Assembly (NCBI GenBank): GCA_028554755.1
Contig: JAPTOF010000003.1
Coordinates: 25,584,001-25,648,000 of the forward strand
From: Cordia subcordata
Taxonomy: Eukaryota; Streptophyta; Magnoliopsida; Boraginales; Cordiaceae
DNA length: 64,000 nucleotides
Direction: 5' to 3'
The notes below the pieces were generated by a model. It had not been told where the DNA came from, made no database searches, and worked only from the letters and a program-made list of their open reading frames with translations. A program made the position numbers and the translations under genes. Numbering within the stretch: position 1 is the stretch's first letter; each line of letters starts with the position of its first letter. Below are positions 1 to 14,492 of this stretch, piece by piece.

Positions 1-871
1 GAAAATCAGGTTGATGGCAAGACATTCGCTCGCTCTCCATCAAGTTGATAGTCAATTTGGTTCTTTTTCTAATAGTTGTCTCAACATCTCTGTGAAGAAT
101 GCCCAAGAAGTATCCATCCTCGCCATACGGAAGAAGCAAAAGGTACTGTAATGCAAGATATAAAGAGTGTAGTTCGCTAATACGTTGTAATTTTCCACTG
201 TATATTTTCAAAATAATATCCTTTGACTTTTGTAGATCACAAACATCACTCGCTATTAAAGCTGCAACTTCAGATGTTGTAGGGAAATTGTATCTTCTTC
301 CATCTTTATTACGATCTGAAATTAATCGTTGACGGATACTTGTGTTTGTTTGAGCTGCAAACCCGTCACGTGCCACACGAAATGTTTTTGCATATGGATT
401 ATGCTCATCGAGCATTTTTTGCATAGAATATATGATTGACGGGTCGAACTCTGTTGGATTGCCATCACCCTTGCAAAATTACAATGTTACATACTTTATG
501 CAATTAATCTGTTAGTTTTAAAAGATGCTACACAATATGTTGTACTATTACTAATATTTCTTGCATAACGTATAGCACTCATTTTATTAGACATCGTTAT
601 TAGTGTCATATATAATACATAATATATATATATATATGTATGTAATTGTTCCTCAAAACAAGCATTTTTCAAAGAAAAACATGGCCTTTGAAATTCATGG
701 CCCTAGTTATGGTTTATCGAAAATTCTACCAAACTTCAAAAATAACCCAACCTCCTCACAAAGCAAACAGGCAGACAACCCTTCAAAAATATTTCCACCA
801 CGACCCATTGAAACTCAGAGAGAAATGCAAAAGTAAGATCTACTCCCCTCATATATAATATATAATATATA

Positions 872-907
<36 letters not shown>

Positions 908-1297
908 ATTGTGCAAATTTAGGAGGTGCTCCAATGCTTGGTAGAAGGCAACCTATCTTATGATAGTTTTATCCATTTAACCTGAACACATACGGTCCAC
1001 CAGACCTCTGTACGCTTTTATCAATTTTCCACCCATCGAGGTAAAAGAGAATGTTATATGCTCTAATGTTGTCGATGAAATGTTGGTTGTTAGTGCCTTC
1101 TTATGAAAATAACAAACCACACAAGAGTTCAAGTGACCATTGTAAAAGAGGCAGAAGAACTTTCCCTTTGGAGCAACAAAGTGAAAATTTTGGACCGGAA
1201 GACTTCCGAACCGTGCGATTTCTTTTGTTGTACCACAGTAATGCATGACAATGTTGGCATTCATAAGTTGGGTCTCCCAAATCTAATATGTGCTGAG
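1..1297 (-). pseudogene. Helitron Rep/helicase protein, N-terminal remnant
   Basis: The reverse strand encodes recognisable pieces of the Helitron_like_N region that precedes the Rep and PIF1-like helicase domains of plant Helitrons. In reading order: a Cys-rich start (LDLGDPTYECQHCHALLWY, 1297-1230), a KFSLCC and RAYN segment, GGPYVFRLNG near 985, IGCLLPSIGAPPKFAQL near 955-910, then at 472-1 MLDEHNPYAKTFRVARDGF, RLISDRNKDGRRYNFPT, EVAALIASDV and LQRISELHSLYLALQYLLL with PYGEDG. The frame is broken by at least one stop, a small local frame change near 1040 and an unrelated TA-rich stretch at 480-905. The catalytic HUH and helicase parts would lie beyond the window's left edge. Family assignment is firm; activity is not expected. 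Confidence 0.85.
851..906. repeat. TA microsatellite
   Basis: AT/TA dinucleotide tract lying inside the Helitron remnant, between two coding blocks. A shorter TA tract lies near 620-640. Confidence 0.9.
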
Positions 1298-4200
1298 TAA
1301 CAAAACATAAAGCATTTTGGATGATTAAGTTGAATGTTAATGGGCATGGTTTATATGTAGTATTATTCTAACGTGGAAGCCAAAGTTTTGTAAAATTAGG
1401 ATTGAAAAAAATCTAAAAGGTACACGTCATATTAGAAGACTTACTATCACAAGGTGTTATGTCCATGAAGTTCGTACTTGGAGCCGCATTGGATAAAGTT
1501 AAATGTCATAACAAATAAATAAGAGATACTGTTGTAAGCAATTAATAAGGTGATTAGGCAATCTAGTAAAATAAATGGATTTCATGCATACCTGTAGCAG
1601 TGTCTTGGCATGCCTTCTTTGTCATTCTTTTTGATTTACGGTGTTTGTCTTACGTACGTGTTATTGCGAGAATGGATGTCAAATTGTAACAGAAAATAGA
1701 TATGTATTAGTTTTAAAAAATAGAAAACAAAATATAGTGAAATTGTTTGCCTTTAATATATGTTAAGAGAATTTTTCAAAAATCTAGATAAATAATTGAA
1801 ATTGAATATATCTTGCAAGAAAAAAGTTAAAACCAAATAAAAGTAGCAAATCATACCTCATTTCTTTCTTGATCCTTGTTCAGGTGCTGGAATATTACAC
1901 AACGAATCTCCACTGGTTGAATCTGAAGAAAGAAAAGTCATATACTTGTGTTAGTCTTATAAATATGCAAATTAAAGAAAAAGTAAAATGTACTAAGCAG
2001 AATCTTGGATTAATCAAATACTTAAAGACGTGGCACTTGGACTAAGTGTTAGAGATGATATTGACATTGGTACAGAGTTCATATTTATTTCTTGGCTTTC
2101 ATTGCAAAATAGATGGCCGCGTTTATACGGATTAGAATTTGTTGTCTTTCACATTACATTATTGCGTTTGCATTTTTGGTTAGTTGGTTACAGTCAATTT
2201 GCTTTGACGGGTTTACTATGTTGGTTACAATACTTGAAGCATTTAAATTGGAATTAAATTGCAAATTGCTCTGCCTTCTAGATTCTTGATCTTTTTCATA
2301 GGATGCTTGAATAATAGATTCCATAATTTGATTGTAAGACTGTCCCGCATTGTTCTCAGTGGACTGTTTATCTCGATCCATGGAATGTCCAACAGATTTT
2401 GATTTATATAATTTCTTGTGTTGCTCTTGTCTGATGGTGATAGCTGGTCAGCATTCTTCTAGAACTCTGCCTGTTGAGGAAAAGAAAACAAAGAGGTCAA
2501 GAAAGAAGAGAGAAATGGTATTTAAAATATATAATAACGCGATCAACACCTTGGAAAATATCAGAATCCCAAAGAAATTATCTTAATACCTGGTGGTATA
2601 TTGGAATACAGAAAACATAGAGTAAAATAAATATTAACTCTACGCCTTTTTGCTTTGTAAAATTTGTTTTCGTGCAAGCCGAGTATCTTTGGACAATGTG
2701 GTAGATGAAGGGCTGTGATATACTTGGTGCTATGCTTATTTGGTACTTATAAGTGCTTAAATAGTAAAAAATATGTGAGAGGGTACTTTTTTTTAAGACG
2801 CCTTTTTCTAGGTGCTTATGAACATCCAAAATAAGCAAAGCCAAACACCCTCTGTGACTGTTACACTTAAGTCAACTACAAATGAATAAGAAATTAAAAT
2901 GAGTCTACTACACATGTAAAACTTATCGAAGCTTCAAATACAGTTTGGTATTTCACTGCCAAATCTAAGGGAAAAAAGCCAAAAGCAGGTTTCAATTGCG
3001 GTAAAAAGCTTGTAGTATCTGAAATTCATTAGGACTAATAGTTAAATAAGATAAAAATGAGTTTACAAATTGTAAAGAAAAACCAAGGAGATAGTGACAA
3101 TAAGGTCAAATGGAATCTTCCCAAATTATTAGATACTCACACACAGTCACTTAGGCAATTAGAGTGTTTTTAGAAACGCAAATCAATTGGCGTTATGAGC
3201 ATATAGACAACAACGAAAATCACAAAAATATTCTTAAGCAAGAATAAGAATAACTTGTAAATCGGTCATAAAATGCACATAGAGAGCATCAATTACGGTA
3301 GAGGAAGAATAAATTTGTAATTAAATACGCAGTGAAAGATCTTTTCCTAAGAGAAAGAAAAAAAGTTTGCATGTGTCCTTTACTATTAATTAAAAAAAAA
3401 ATCCAAACCCTACTTATAAGCAACAACAAAATAAGGATAAACTAACGTAAAGAAAACAAACCCAGCAATAAAATAGAAAAATAATATTGTTAAATAGCGA
3501 GCAGAGAATTTTTGCACCCGTGATAGCTGCAATAAAGTTGTGTTGTAAAAGTATAACCCATCTTGAACTTGAAGTGATTAACATAATTTCGCCTCTTTGA
3601 ACAATTGATTTAGAGAAAATATATATAAGCCAGCTCTATGCCATGGTGTATATATATTATTACCTGGATAAAGACGAATTATGGTGGCGACTTTGAGGCA
3701 GAGAAGTGGTCGACAAACGCAGGAGGAAAATGTCGGGCCGTCTCCAACTGTTTTCCTACTTTTTCTCTCAAATTTGAGTAAGTTGAGTCATTATTTTATA
3801 ATTTTAAATTTTTATTTTCAATTCTACTCTAACAATTCTTTTATTTTTTATTAAAATTTAATTTAAAGAATCTCTATTTTAATTTCACTCCAACAACTAT
3901 CTTATTTTAAAATATTACAGTGTTAAAAGATATAGAGAATGGGAATGAGATATGGATGTTGGCTTTGGGAATAAAAAAATCTCTATATATAAATGTTTTG
4001 TTTTACAGTTTAAGAAAAACCTAAAATTTAAAGAATGAGATAGGAAATTGTTGGAACACATTAATACTAACCACTCTCTTAAATATAAAATTTTTTGATA
4101 TTTGAGTGAGCTATTGGAGTTAACCTTATAGCGTTACACTGACGAAGAAAGAGAAAGCAAAATAGCTTTTGATATGCAGGCCATTTGCAATTTAAAAAAA

Positions 4201-5109
4201 AAATCACCAAAATGTTAAATAAGTGCGGGACAGCCCAAAAGTGGATGTCAAAAATTTTATATATTTATCTGAAAGTCGATAGAATCACTACCTGTCCATA
4301 AAATGCTAATAGGCTCAAAGTAGTTGTTACACTAACATTAGGCCCAGAATATAAAATGCTAATGGGATGAATGTAGTTCTTATATTAACAATAGGCGCAG
4401 AAAATAGTTGGTTTATGTAGTTACTATAAAGTGCAATATAGGGCCACAATTATAAGTGATTGCCTTTATATTTTAAAAAACATTAATAGTGTATTAAGAA
4501 ATGTTAAATAAAAGTAGTTCATATATATTAAACTATCAATTTTATGCAACAACTATAGAGCACCCAAATTAAATTTACAAAGTGTGAAATATAATATTTT
4601 ACATGTTATGTAATTTTCATAACAAAAAAATCACATGAAATTAGAATAGTAGAATATCAAGTGATAAAATTTATAATGATTTTAGCAAATTCTAATGGAA
4701 GTGACTTATAATTTATCAAAACCTGTAAAAAAACAATAAACAAAATATAAAGAGTAACTATATTCCTCGAGTTGACTGAATTGATGCATGTATTCGGATA
4801 TATTATGATATAAGTTATTTGAAATAATTTTATTTAAACAAGATAATGAGAAAAAAGAGAAATAAATGTGAATTACTCAAAAATAGATGGCAAAGAGGCA
4901 TCTCCATGGCCCCATACACACTTGCATAAATGAGGGTGTGAAAAACCCAAGACGTCAAGGCTGAAAGTTCAATCATTACATTACAACAACAACATATCCT
5001 CGGATATGTGCAATAGAGTGAAGAATAATTTTAAGTATCAATCAAATAATATGTGACTATATTACATACACATTAACACCAGCTAAAAGAATGTGCTTGG
5101 CTGTTGCTC
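1298..5109. other. intergenic region with Helitron 5' sequence and MITE
   Basis: There is no convincing gene here. A reverse-strand open stretch at 2154-2381 (75 codons, Asn/Gln/Ser-rich) may be an upstream exon of the Helitron host gene, but I recognise no domain in it. One MITE-like element lies at 2717-2852. The stretch 3750-5090 is very AT-rich and holds the 3' flank of the sulfate transporter gene. Helitron 5'-TC and 3'-CTRR ends could not be assigned. Confidence 0.5.
2717..2852. mobile_element. MITE, Tourist-like family related to 14493-14611
   Basis: The right end reads AAGCAAAGCCAAACACCCTC, which is identical to the right end of the element at 14493-14611. The left end is a diverged inverted copy. 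Both sides are flanked by TGT. The interior contains the CTTATAAG motif and runs of T. About 136 bp. Confidence 0.55.
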
Positions 5110-8100
5110 CTATGACCTCTTTGACAACAACGGCTCCAGTTTAGGGTCCGTGTCTTTGAACGTTAAAATCCGTCCACTACCTGACTCCAACTCCGGGGTA
5201 GAGAACTCCTCCGTTCTCTGCCTCAGCAGCCTCTGGAATTGCGATGCTTCTCGCGCCTTAGGTGACTCGTTCAAGCTCTGTACGTACTTGAGGCAAACTT
5301 GAACAGCATCGTGCACTCTCACGAAGTACCATTCTTTGCCAATCAAATCAACCACGCCAGATCTCGTTAGCGTCAGCAGAACTTCTCGGTTTGGATTGGA
5401 AATCGCCATCTGTGTTGAGCCAAAAGTTTAGTGGATACTTGTAAAAAGTTGACTGGCACAATATACACATGCACAAAACACCCACACTGACACAAAATAC
5501 TTCAGTAGAAAGATTCTCAACCTGAATGTCGCGTGACTTGTATTCCTGATGCAACTCTTTCAAAGCTTGAACAGCACTAGAATCTATGTACGTAACCGCT
5601 GAAATAAATGCGATGCATATATCAGTAAACTATTCATATGACACTTACAAAGTGGATTGACCCATTGGCCGAGATCGTGACGTCAACACCAAATGGGGGA
5701 AAAAGTTACTAAAAATGTAAGAGATTTTGCATGTTAGTTTTTCCAGACCAAGAATACAGGAAATGTTTTTATTCCACTAATTAGGACCGAAAGTTACTTC
5801 CATCAACTTAAAGTGAAGCCGAGTAATGGAAACTCACGTGCCATCTCAATAATCACAAAGTGAACCCTCGAAACTTCTGGCCCACGTCGCTCGGACTTAT
5901 CAATCTCTATTTCATATTCCCTGAGCCTGAATCGAGAACGAAAGAAAGATACATTACAGCATCATGTATTAGTGATTTCTCTAATAAACTGATGGTAAGA
6001 AGGATAATAAAGCTAGTTTTATGTTTCGTCAAATGTCACATTATTGGAGTATCATTGTCACCTGTCTTTAATGTAACTGATGTTTGCAAAATAAATAGGT
6101 GCATCAATCCGAACAATCACTATTCCGTTGTATGTAAATGCTTCTGGATACTGTTGAGTGTTTCTGTACACAGTGGTGCCAGGAAGACGCCCCAAGGTGG
6201 CTGCAAAGAAACATAATATGTTAACAGCATACTAAACCTTCAAACTGCTTACTGCATGCAAATGCAAACAGGCCTTGCTAGCTAACTCGGATGAAGAAAA
6301 TGAAATATGCAATTGAACCAAATGTTGCATACTGAATTAACTATGACATGATCTGTATGGTACTGCATTCAGGTATAAGAAGGCTCACCAATATGTGGAT
6401 TAGCTGATTCATGAATGACAAAAGCAAGGGAAACTCCAACCTACAAAGAAGAAGCAACATTCATGAGATTTAAAATTTTTCCTTACGTTATCTTGGAAGA
6501 CATGTATGTTTGTGCTAATGCTTACATGGAACAACTCTCCCACCTCATTTCAAGATTTAAAAATCACAATGTTCATAAAACCTGGTCAATAATAAGCCCC
6601 AGAATTAACATTTTTGTGACATTTTTTCACTAGGGACCTTTCATAGGAAAACTAGAGTGTGTGTCCAGAAGAATTAATGATTACATGGAACAACTTTTCC
6701 ACCTCATTTCAAGATTTAAGAATCACAATGTTGAGTATCACCTGGTTAACACTAAGCCCCAGAATTAATAGTTTTATGACATTTAGTTACTAGATACCTT
6801 TCATAGGGAAACTAGAGAATCCGTGTGCAGAAGAAATCACTGTCATACGGATGTTCTGTAATTTAGAGCCAATAGTAGGCGTATTATCTGAAGCATTTAA
6901 TCCTAACATTAGGCAAGTGATTACCAGCTTGGCAGCCACAAACAGCCTCTTCTAAAATATGAATTTTACTGAACCAGTAATAAAAAAGAAAAAGGCACAT
7001 TGGACTGGAGCGTAGAATATGTTATTTAGAAAAACGCCTTTTCTACAGATCCCTTGAGCAAAACCTGGTGGAGAACAAATTGTTCTGGCAACTATAAATA
7101 TGAGTAACTGTAACACTGATGATGCTAACAAAGAGAAGTTTGGTGTATATATTGCAGAACTTATCTATACTTACTCCAACAAGGACACCAATCTCGATGC
7201 CAAAGAATAAGGTAGCTGCACAAGTAATGATCCAGAGAAGAAAATCTCGTTTATCTACACGCCATAAGAAAATAGCTTCATCATAATCTACCTGAAATGA
7301 TTAGACATCCAGAGTTCATATAATTTAGCAATCCAAACAAGATAGGGAGGACACTTCACTTGCATTTGGTAGTGCAACATAATTAAGCACGCAACTGCAA
7401 AGGAAACAGAGTGCAAGAATTTTCTTGCTTATATTTAGTATAAACAGATAAGATCTCACTATATCAGCATCTGAGTGTCACATTATTCCTTACAACTCAA
7501 CTCCAACCTTTATTTGATTAAAATCATGTTCAGCAAGAGACAATGTGTTATCATGGGAACTAATCCATACATGATAATATTACAGTAAAAATTTGTTGTA
7601 TAGCATCGAAAACAAATCTTATATGATTATAGGTGACAAAGCATCAAACTTATCCCTAAGAAGTAAATGGAACCATCTTCACATACGTTGACCAGTGAAT
7701 TTCCACTACTGCTGTCTCACTGTCAACATCTTAAACTTAACCATCTCATAAATCTGTGGTGATGAAGAGCAATGTCACTTCAAAGATGATTGAAGACAAA
7801 AGGCCTGAAAACGTCATTCTTATACCTACATGAAGGAAGATTTAGGCTAGGCAAGTATAGGAGAAAGTCATTTGAGACCAATAACTGTTTACTTGACACA
7901 AATAGGATGTATTTGACCAAAAAAGGACACAAATAGGATGTATACCAATGACAAACATTGCATCAATACTGGAGAAAGTAAGCAAGTAAAATGAGGATAA
8001 AAAATTTAGCAAAATACTTTAACTAGGTTATGTGAAGTCAAAGAGAGAGCCCACTTGATCACAAAGGAGAAGTATCAAAGCCCATTATGAAGATGATTGT

Positions 8101-11100
8101 TGGAGACATTATCTAGGTGAATGAACTAGCATTTGAAGAAATAAGTAAACTTCTCATGACTGAATAGTTGACATGTACAGACACGCTAAGAGCAATGACA
8201 GAGAATCTAAGAACACCTTAAGGTTAAACTAAACAAGTGCAGCTATTTTATATGCTTTCATAACCTTTGGCTACTACAGGTAAGACAGACCAGAAGTAAG
8301 TCAAGAAAAGGGAAAAAACAAATGACACAGTGATAGAATATGAGTGCACACGAATTCGGAAGTATGGTAGGCTTACCAGCCCAATCACAGCAGAGATCAC
8401 AATGGCAGCCAGAGCACACTGCAAAAGTAATGTCAGTCAATAGAGATAACACAATATGTCAGGAATTAAAGTGGAAAAAGAAAAAAGAAAGCCTTTGCTG
8501 CTAGATACTCCATTGATAAAAGTAGTCTATAAACCAAACGTTGAGTGTATTAAGGTACTTAGGCTTATCCGTTTTTAAGAGAGAAATGAGAAGAAATAGA
8601 ACTAATCATGACCTCATAAGATAGAACTTTCAAATTTCTACCACCCAAAGCAAGTTTAAAAAACCAGCCTTCTACATTTTCCAGACTTTATATTTTCCAA
8701 ATAAATGACAACAGACCTGCGGTATAAATTCAAACAATGGAGTAAGAAATAGAAGAGAACAGCCCATTATAATTCCCATAACAATTCCAGACAAGCCAGT
8801 TTTTGCTCCACTCTCATGATTCACAGCAGATCTAGAAAATGAGCCTGCATCACACATGAAGAGGAGAACTTTTGTCAAAAGCTGCCAAGGAAATTACATA
8901 CATCATAACCCTGTCAGTTATACGGGATTACATAAATTAACATGTTCATAGTTATTGAAGAAACTGAAACATATTGTAGACATTATGAAAATAAGGAACT
9001 CACCTGTTGAAGGGTATGCTGAAAAGAATGAACCAAAAATATTCGCTACACCAAGACCGAATAACTGTTAACAGCAAATAGTAAATGTGTTATAAAATCT
9101 ATACTATCATTGTTTTCACATATTTGGAAACCCCGATACTAAAATTACATATTACTGTAGCAAGCATCAAAAAGTTGACTCTCTTTTAGCTAACGACTAG
9201 CTGAACTGCAGCTTGACTTAAAATTTGCACGACATTCTTCTTCATTCAAATGCAGCTGTGATCGTCTTTCTACTCCCAATGCTATGCTCCATGAATTCCT
9301 AGAAGTAAACAGTAGCTTAAATGAAAACTTCAAACATGCAAGACATACCTCTTGATTTGAATCTAGCTCGTATCCATTTTTTGCTGCCAGTGCTTTGGCA
9401 ATACCCACGGATTCCTAAAAATAAAACTAGCTTATAAAAAAGGATGTGATACAAAAGACAGAAATAAATATGGAGTAATCATTTTTCAGGAAGATAAAGA
9501 ACATAATGATCCAGAATGATTTGACCAGATTCTGACTCACCAAAATAGCCACGCCAGTGATAAGTAAAGAAGTAGGAATCAAAGATGTCACATGCCCAAA
9601 TTCCTTGGGGATGGAAAACTTTGGAAGCCCCTGAGGTATATTTCCCACCTAAAAAGACAAGCAAGAGGCTCTTAGCAATGCCGGTTACCATTTTCCCAGT
9701 TGAAAGTCTAAGCCACAAGAAAAATGTTCAATTGCTGACAATATTAATGGGAAATCACCTCTTGCACTATCTGGTACAAGAAGAAGAAAAAGGATACTTG
9801 TTTGGTACCACTTGAGATAGAAATATTGAAAAGGAACATGGAGGAAAGAAAACATATGCTCGTTGCAAATATCGATTAAGACTGCAAGAACAATAAGAAG
9901 GAGATTTCAAAACCCCATAAAATATGTAGAAGATCTTTAATTGAAGTTTTAGGATATTATCCAAATTCTTTACTTAAGTTTAATATCAAAACTCTATCAC
10001 TTGTAGAAAAATTAGGGATATCAAAAGTGATCCTCCAATAGAAGTCAACTTATCTATGCAATCCAATGATTTAGTAGTATGATTTAGGGGCATTCTTGTT
10101 ATATATTATGATGTTTCACTTAATTTGGCTTTAGCCTCGGGGGGGGGGGGGTGTGGGGGAGAAAGAAAAAGATATGAGAGAACATTAGACTCTCACGCTC
10201 TGAAGAAGATGTTAGATGCAAAAGCTCTTGAAATGGAGAAATATATATAAAAGGTATCTGAATATGGGGAAAAAAGGGAACATGAATGCTTCAAATATCA
10301 CCTAGAATGCAGAAAATTTAAATAGTATCAAATTGCAAAGCCATGTAATGGTAATACTAACATGATAATCCCCAAAAGGACATGGATGACTCCAATTGAA
10401 CATTTTCAAATTCATTACTTTGTAGGTTTTACAATATACATTCTATCATGTAAAGAAAATTTATGTCTGTCAGATAGAATGCTTCAATATCAAATAGTCA
10501 ATGACCTAAATCATTTCTCCACCACTATATGTTAGATAATGAATTCTGGTGCTTTAGGTTAAATTCAGTTCAAGAAACTCTTACCAATGAAATTGAAGCT
10601 GGATGAAAAATTTTCACAAAGGCAGTACTCAGAACAACAGCTGTAAGGGGACCTGCAGCTCGAAGAAACCTCAAGTACTTCCTTGTCTTTCCCTAAATAA
10701 GAAACAACTCAATTACTTACACTTCAAAAGGCACAAACAGATACAAGTTCACAATATTCAGAACATGAGCTTCGTGCTTACCAGGTGCTTCATGATTAGA
10801 AGAACGGCAAGAGTGGCAGAGCCCATTACAAAAGGGGGCCACTTGAACTGCAAACGATAAAGAATCAATGGTTAGGAGAAACCAGTAAAATCATTGAGTT
10901 CTTAAAAATCATAATTTTTTTAAAATAATACAAAAAAAAACAAAAATCTTAGCAAACATTTCCACAGATCACACAGTTGGAAGAACACTACGAATGATTC
11001 AGCAACAATAAGTTCTACATTCTTTAAATTAAGTTGCATTTTCATTTGTTTTCCTGCTGAACTGGATATATCTGCATTTGTGCATGCCAAAATAGGCTAT

Positions 11101-13979
11101 GTTGATCAAATACTTAATCACACTTAGTAAGACTTGAAACCTCAGTATCTTGTAACAGATCATTTCCTAATACAATTTTATCTGCAGCTGGAATCATCAA
11201 GGGAAAAAAAAAAACCACAAAAAAAATGGCAACTTCCATAAAGGGTAAACCCTCTCTGTCTTCATGCTGATAAGGATAGATAAAGAGTAAATCCTACGAG
11301 AAAAGCACATGAAAGTCAAATACATGGATCTGGATACACAGCAAGCGATTAATAATTACCACGTAAAGCAGTCATTTTGTTTCTCCACCTCCACCATAGA
11401 ATCACCTCCTACTTGGTCTAATTCAAAAACTAAAGTATATGTGAACAATTTCCAGACATGGGACGCCTTCTATTTCTCTGTGAAGTGTGCAGCTGCAGAA
11501 ACAACAATTATTTTCCATTTCATGTTTCAGACATCCTGATTAACAGAAAGTACTTATTCTTAGATTTTAAAGTAACATCAGTATTCTATTTTCAACTTTC
11601 GAGTATCATCTGGCAGTAAAGGAGAGAAGGACAAGTCTCTTGATGTCAACCATAACATGGGCGAGTGAAGCTTTATCTCACAAATGTATACCTTGTCTGC
11701 TCCAGCAATTATACTTTTCACCAGGGGTATAATTTCACTACTCCGTTCTATATCGTAGCCTAGGAAATCTTTTGCTTGAGAGAGGCCAATAGCCACAGCT
11801 GAGGCAGTCGTAAAACCAGAAATCACTGAGCGGCTGATGAAACGAAGAACCCATCCTAGCCTAGGGACCAAAGCAATCAGGTGAGAGACTATCTATAAGG
11901 CACCAATCAGACAAATAAGGACAAAAAATGTCATAAAGAAGAAGAGATGCAGAGCAGTTGGGTGGCTCCAAAAAAACACCAAGATCTGTATACGACTGAT
12001 CATTATCCCAGCTGCCCAGCATCAACAAGCGGAAAAATGTAAATATAACATAATGCCTTGCAATAGTTAATTTAAGCCTCCTGATATTGGAAAGATGCCG
12101 TATGCTAACAGAGGTTGTTGCATCTGCATTACAGATTCAGCATTCCTAAACAAACATGAAAATTGATGATGGCATGCATCATAGTTGTTTCACATTCATA
12201 TGTTTTGAAGTCTGTTCTTGTCAGTTGCACATTGAAAAATTAATTCTTAGAAAATTATTTATCAGTTCCAAAAATATGGTCTCATAATTCTGCACAATGT
12301 AGAAAGTCAGTGCTGTTCCTGTTCTTCCCAGAAAATACTCTTTAGTCTTTACTGCTTTCCTTATCCTCTTTTTCTCTCTACTTTTCACTAGAAGAATTCA
12401 CAATCTACGGGGGATTGAAATTGAGATACCCTCATCATATAGAAACATGATGGAGGTTTTCACGGCAAAGCGGAAGCATTAAATTACAATACCTCAGCAG
12501 CCCCATGATGCACTCCAAAATTCCAACCATTAGTGCCAACAAGATGGCAAGCTCTGTGTATAGCTTCTCTGATGAATCAACGATGCTGCCCAATATATTT
12601 GAAACAAGAAGCGAGACTAGTGCAACTGGGCCAATTGCAAGCTGGCGTGATGAGCCAAATATGGCATACACGAATATAGGGACAAATCCAGTATCTGACT
12701 TGGAAAATCCAGCAAAGAAAGAGAGTCATAAAGGAGGTTTAATAATGGTTACACTGAGAAACAAATAAGTTCATCATCCATCACCAAAAGAGACAGAAAA
12801 GAGAAGCCAAGTAAAGAATTTGGGCCGGTTGAAGTATGCCAGAAGAAGAAACTGGCAAACTTCGATTTTACATCACTTGCTGAATCAATGATGGACAAAA
12901 AGAAGAGAGAAAAGAGGACAAGCTATTCTGTCATTATGAAATGAAGCAAATGCTTAATAGTTCATTTGATGTAGCAGAGAAAATCCAAGAGAATGATTAG
13001 AAAGCACACTTACAAAGTCCATAAATCGGTTTCAGCCCAGCCAGCTTCGCGTAAGACATAGACTGCTCATAAAAACAAAATCATCAAAAATTAGTCGATG
13101 CAAAATAAGGTTCTAAAGCAAGCAGCTTTGGAGAGAACATACATGGAATGGCAATTATTCGAGACAGGGAATTTTAAAAACCAAAAAGAAAAAGAAAAAG
13201 GAGAGAAAGGAAGAAGGCAAATTCGCAAATTATGATTAACTTGAAAGGAACTGTAGTTCAATCACTAGAAAAATAACGAACAAGGAGCTTGGAGCTTGCA
13301 GACATTCATGGATGCTTTAACTAAATGATCCTATCTAACGATCAATATTACGATCAGAACAATTTACATGTACAAGTAAAATTTAATTGAAAACTGTATT
13401 CTACCCAACCACTCCAAAAAATCAATCAATTACTAACTTTTAATCCAAAAAAATAATTAAAAATAAAATAACTTGCGTTCAACTTCATGTCAAGAATTTA
13501 GCTCTGGAAGCTTAAAGCTACATGATAACATATCCACCATACAAAAATATTTGTCTAAGTATACTTCAAAACTTCCTAAAAGCTTAAAACACATATGATT
13601 AGTGTGTGAGCGTGAAAAAGACATGTTTCACTATGTGTGCGTACAAGTGAGAGATGAGGACCTGAGGGACGAGCATGATGCCGACGGTGACGCCGGCAAT
13701 GAGATCGGGCTGCAAATATTCGCGCCATTTATAGGTACGTATCCAACGGAAGCAAGGCAAGAACAACTCAATCCACTCCGTCCGCGTCATTCGGCTCACC
13801 TTCGCCTTCCACCTCGAAATCGCGGCAGAACCGGCCTCCGCGGCGGCGGTCGATGACGACGACGAAGAAGCAGCCTTCGCGGACGGATGCTGAAGCGGGA
13901 TGACTTTGACGGACCGCGGAGTCGTCGAGGCCATGGAGGCGAGGTTAGACGAGCTAGGCGAGGCGTACGTTCCGTCCAT
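5110..13979 (-). CDS. SULTR4;1: SULTR4-type (tonoplast) sulfate transporter, 17 exons
   Basis: Proton-coupled sulfate transporter of the SLC26/SulP family. Plant group 4 members export sulfate from the vacuole, although databases often label them chloroplastic. Exons: 13662-13979, 13014-13062, 12493-12694, 11692-11860, 10782-10847, 10585-10692, 9541-9648, 9349-9414, 9004-9064, 8717-8844, 8377-8418, 7175-7291, 6389-6440, 6062-6200, 5838-5926, 5522-5598, 5110-5409. All joins are GT-AG and in phase, giving 696 aa, close to the Arabidopsis length. Residues 1-75 are Ser/Ala-rich and hydrophilic. Membrane segments run from about 85 to 490 (SYAKLAGLKPIYGLY, GSFFSAYPSTGSFSRSAVN, VLVGVGVSLAFVIHESANPH). 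A C-terminal STAS domain (about 520-660) contains TYIDSSAVQAL. No breaks were seen. SULTR4;1 versus 4;2 cannot be settled from sequence alone. Confidence 0.95.
6522..6835. repeat. 159-bp tandem duplication in SULTR4 intron
   Basis: Two adjacent diverged copies, both starting TTACATGGAACAACT at 6522 and 6681, lie in the intron 6441-7174. They share CACCTCATTTCAAGATTTAA and AAGCCCCAGAATTAA blocks in the same order. Confidence 0.85.
10139..10160. repeat. G-homopolymer / G-rich tract in SULTR4 intron
   Basis: Thirteen consecutive G (10139-10151) are followed by a TGTGGGGG tract. On the transcribed SULTR4 sense strand this is a poly-C run within the intron 9649-10584. It is a potential G-quadruplex and a likely place for length error. 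Confidence 0.8.
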
Positions 13980-14492
13980 GCGCTGATCGCCGGCGCATTT
14001 AGTGAATTCAGTGACCTTCTCTTGCTATTATACGCCTGGTGTTGCTGCTGGCGTCAACACCACCGCGTTACGTAGCCGCAGTGGGTCGTTAACGTTGTGG
14101 CTTTTTTTTTTTTCCTCTCGATTCGTTTGGGTAAAAAAGAATTGTGTGTGTGGGGCCCGTTTTAGAAAAGCTTGGCGATTGGCTTCGGGTTTATGGTCCT
14201 GTGGGGACCAATTAATAGAACCACATCCGAGTTTTTTTTTTTTTTTTTTTTTAAACTCGCGGTTAGCACTGTTTAAGGGTACGCTATCGTTTAATAATTA
14301 ATTAGATGAGATCTAACTACACGATAAACCTAGTTAAATCATGAAAGTTGTTAAGAAACATTTATCAAGTCATTTCAAATTGTTTTATAAACTAAATAAA
14401 TCTAGTAGTCTCTGGTATGTCCATAATAATTTTATGCATTATGTGGTTGATTTTCCTCCGTCGTGATTACTAATTAGTTGAAATTAGACTAA

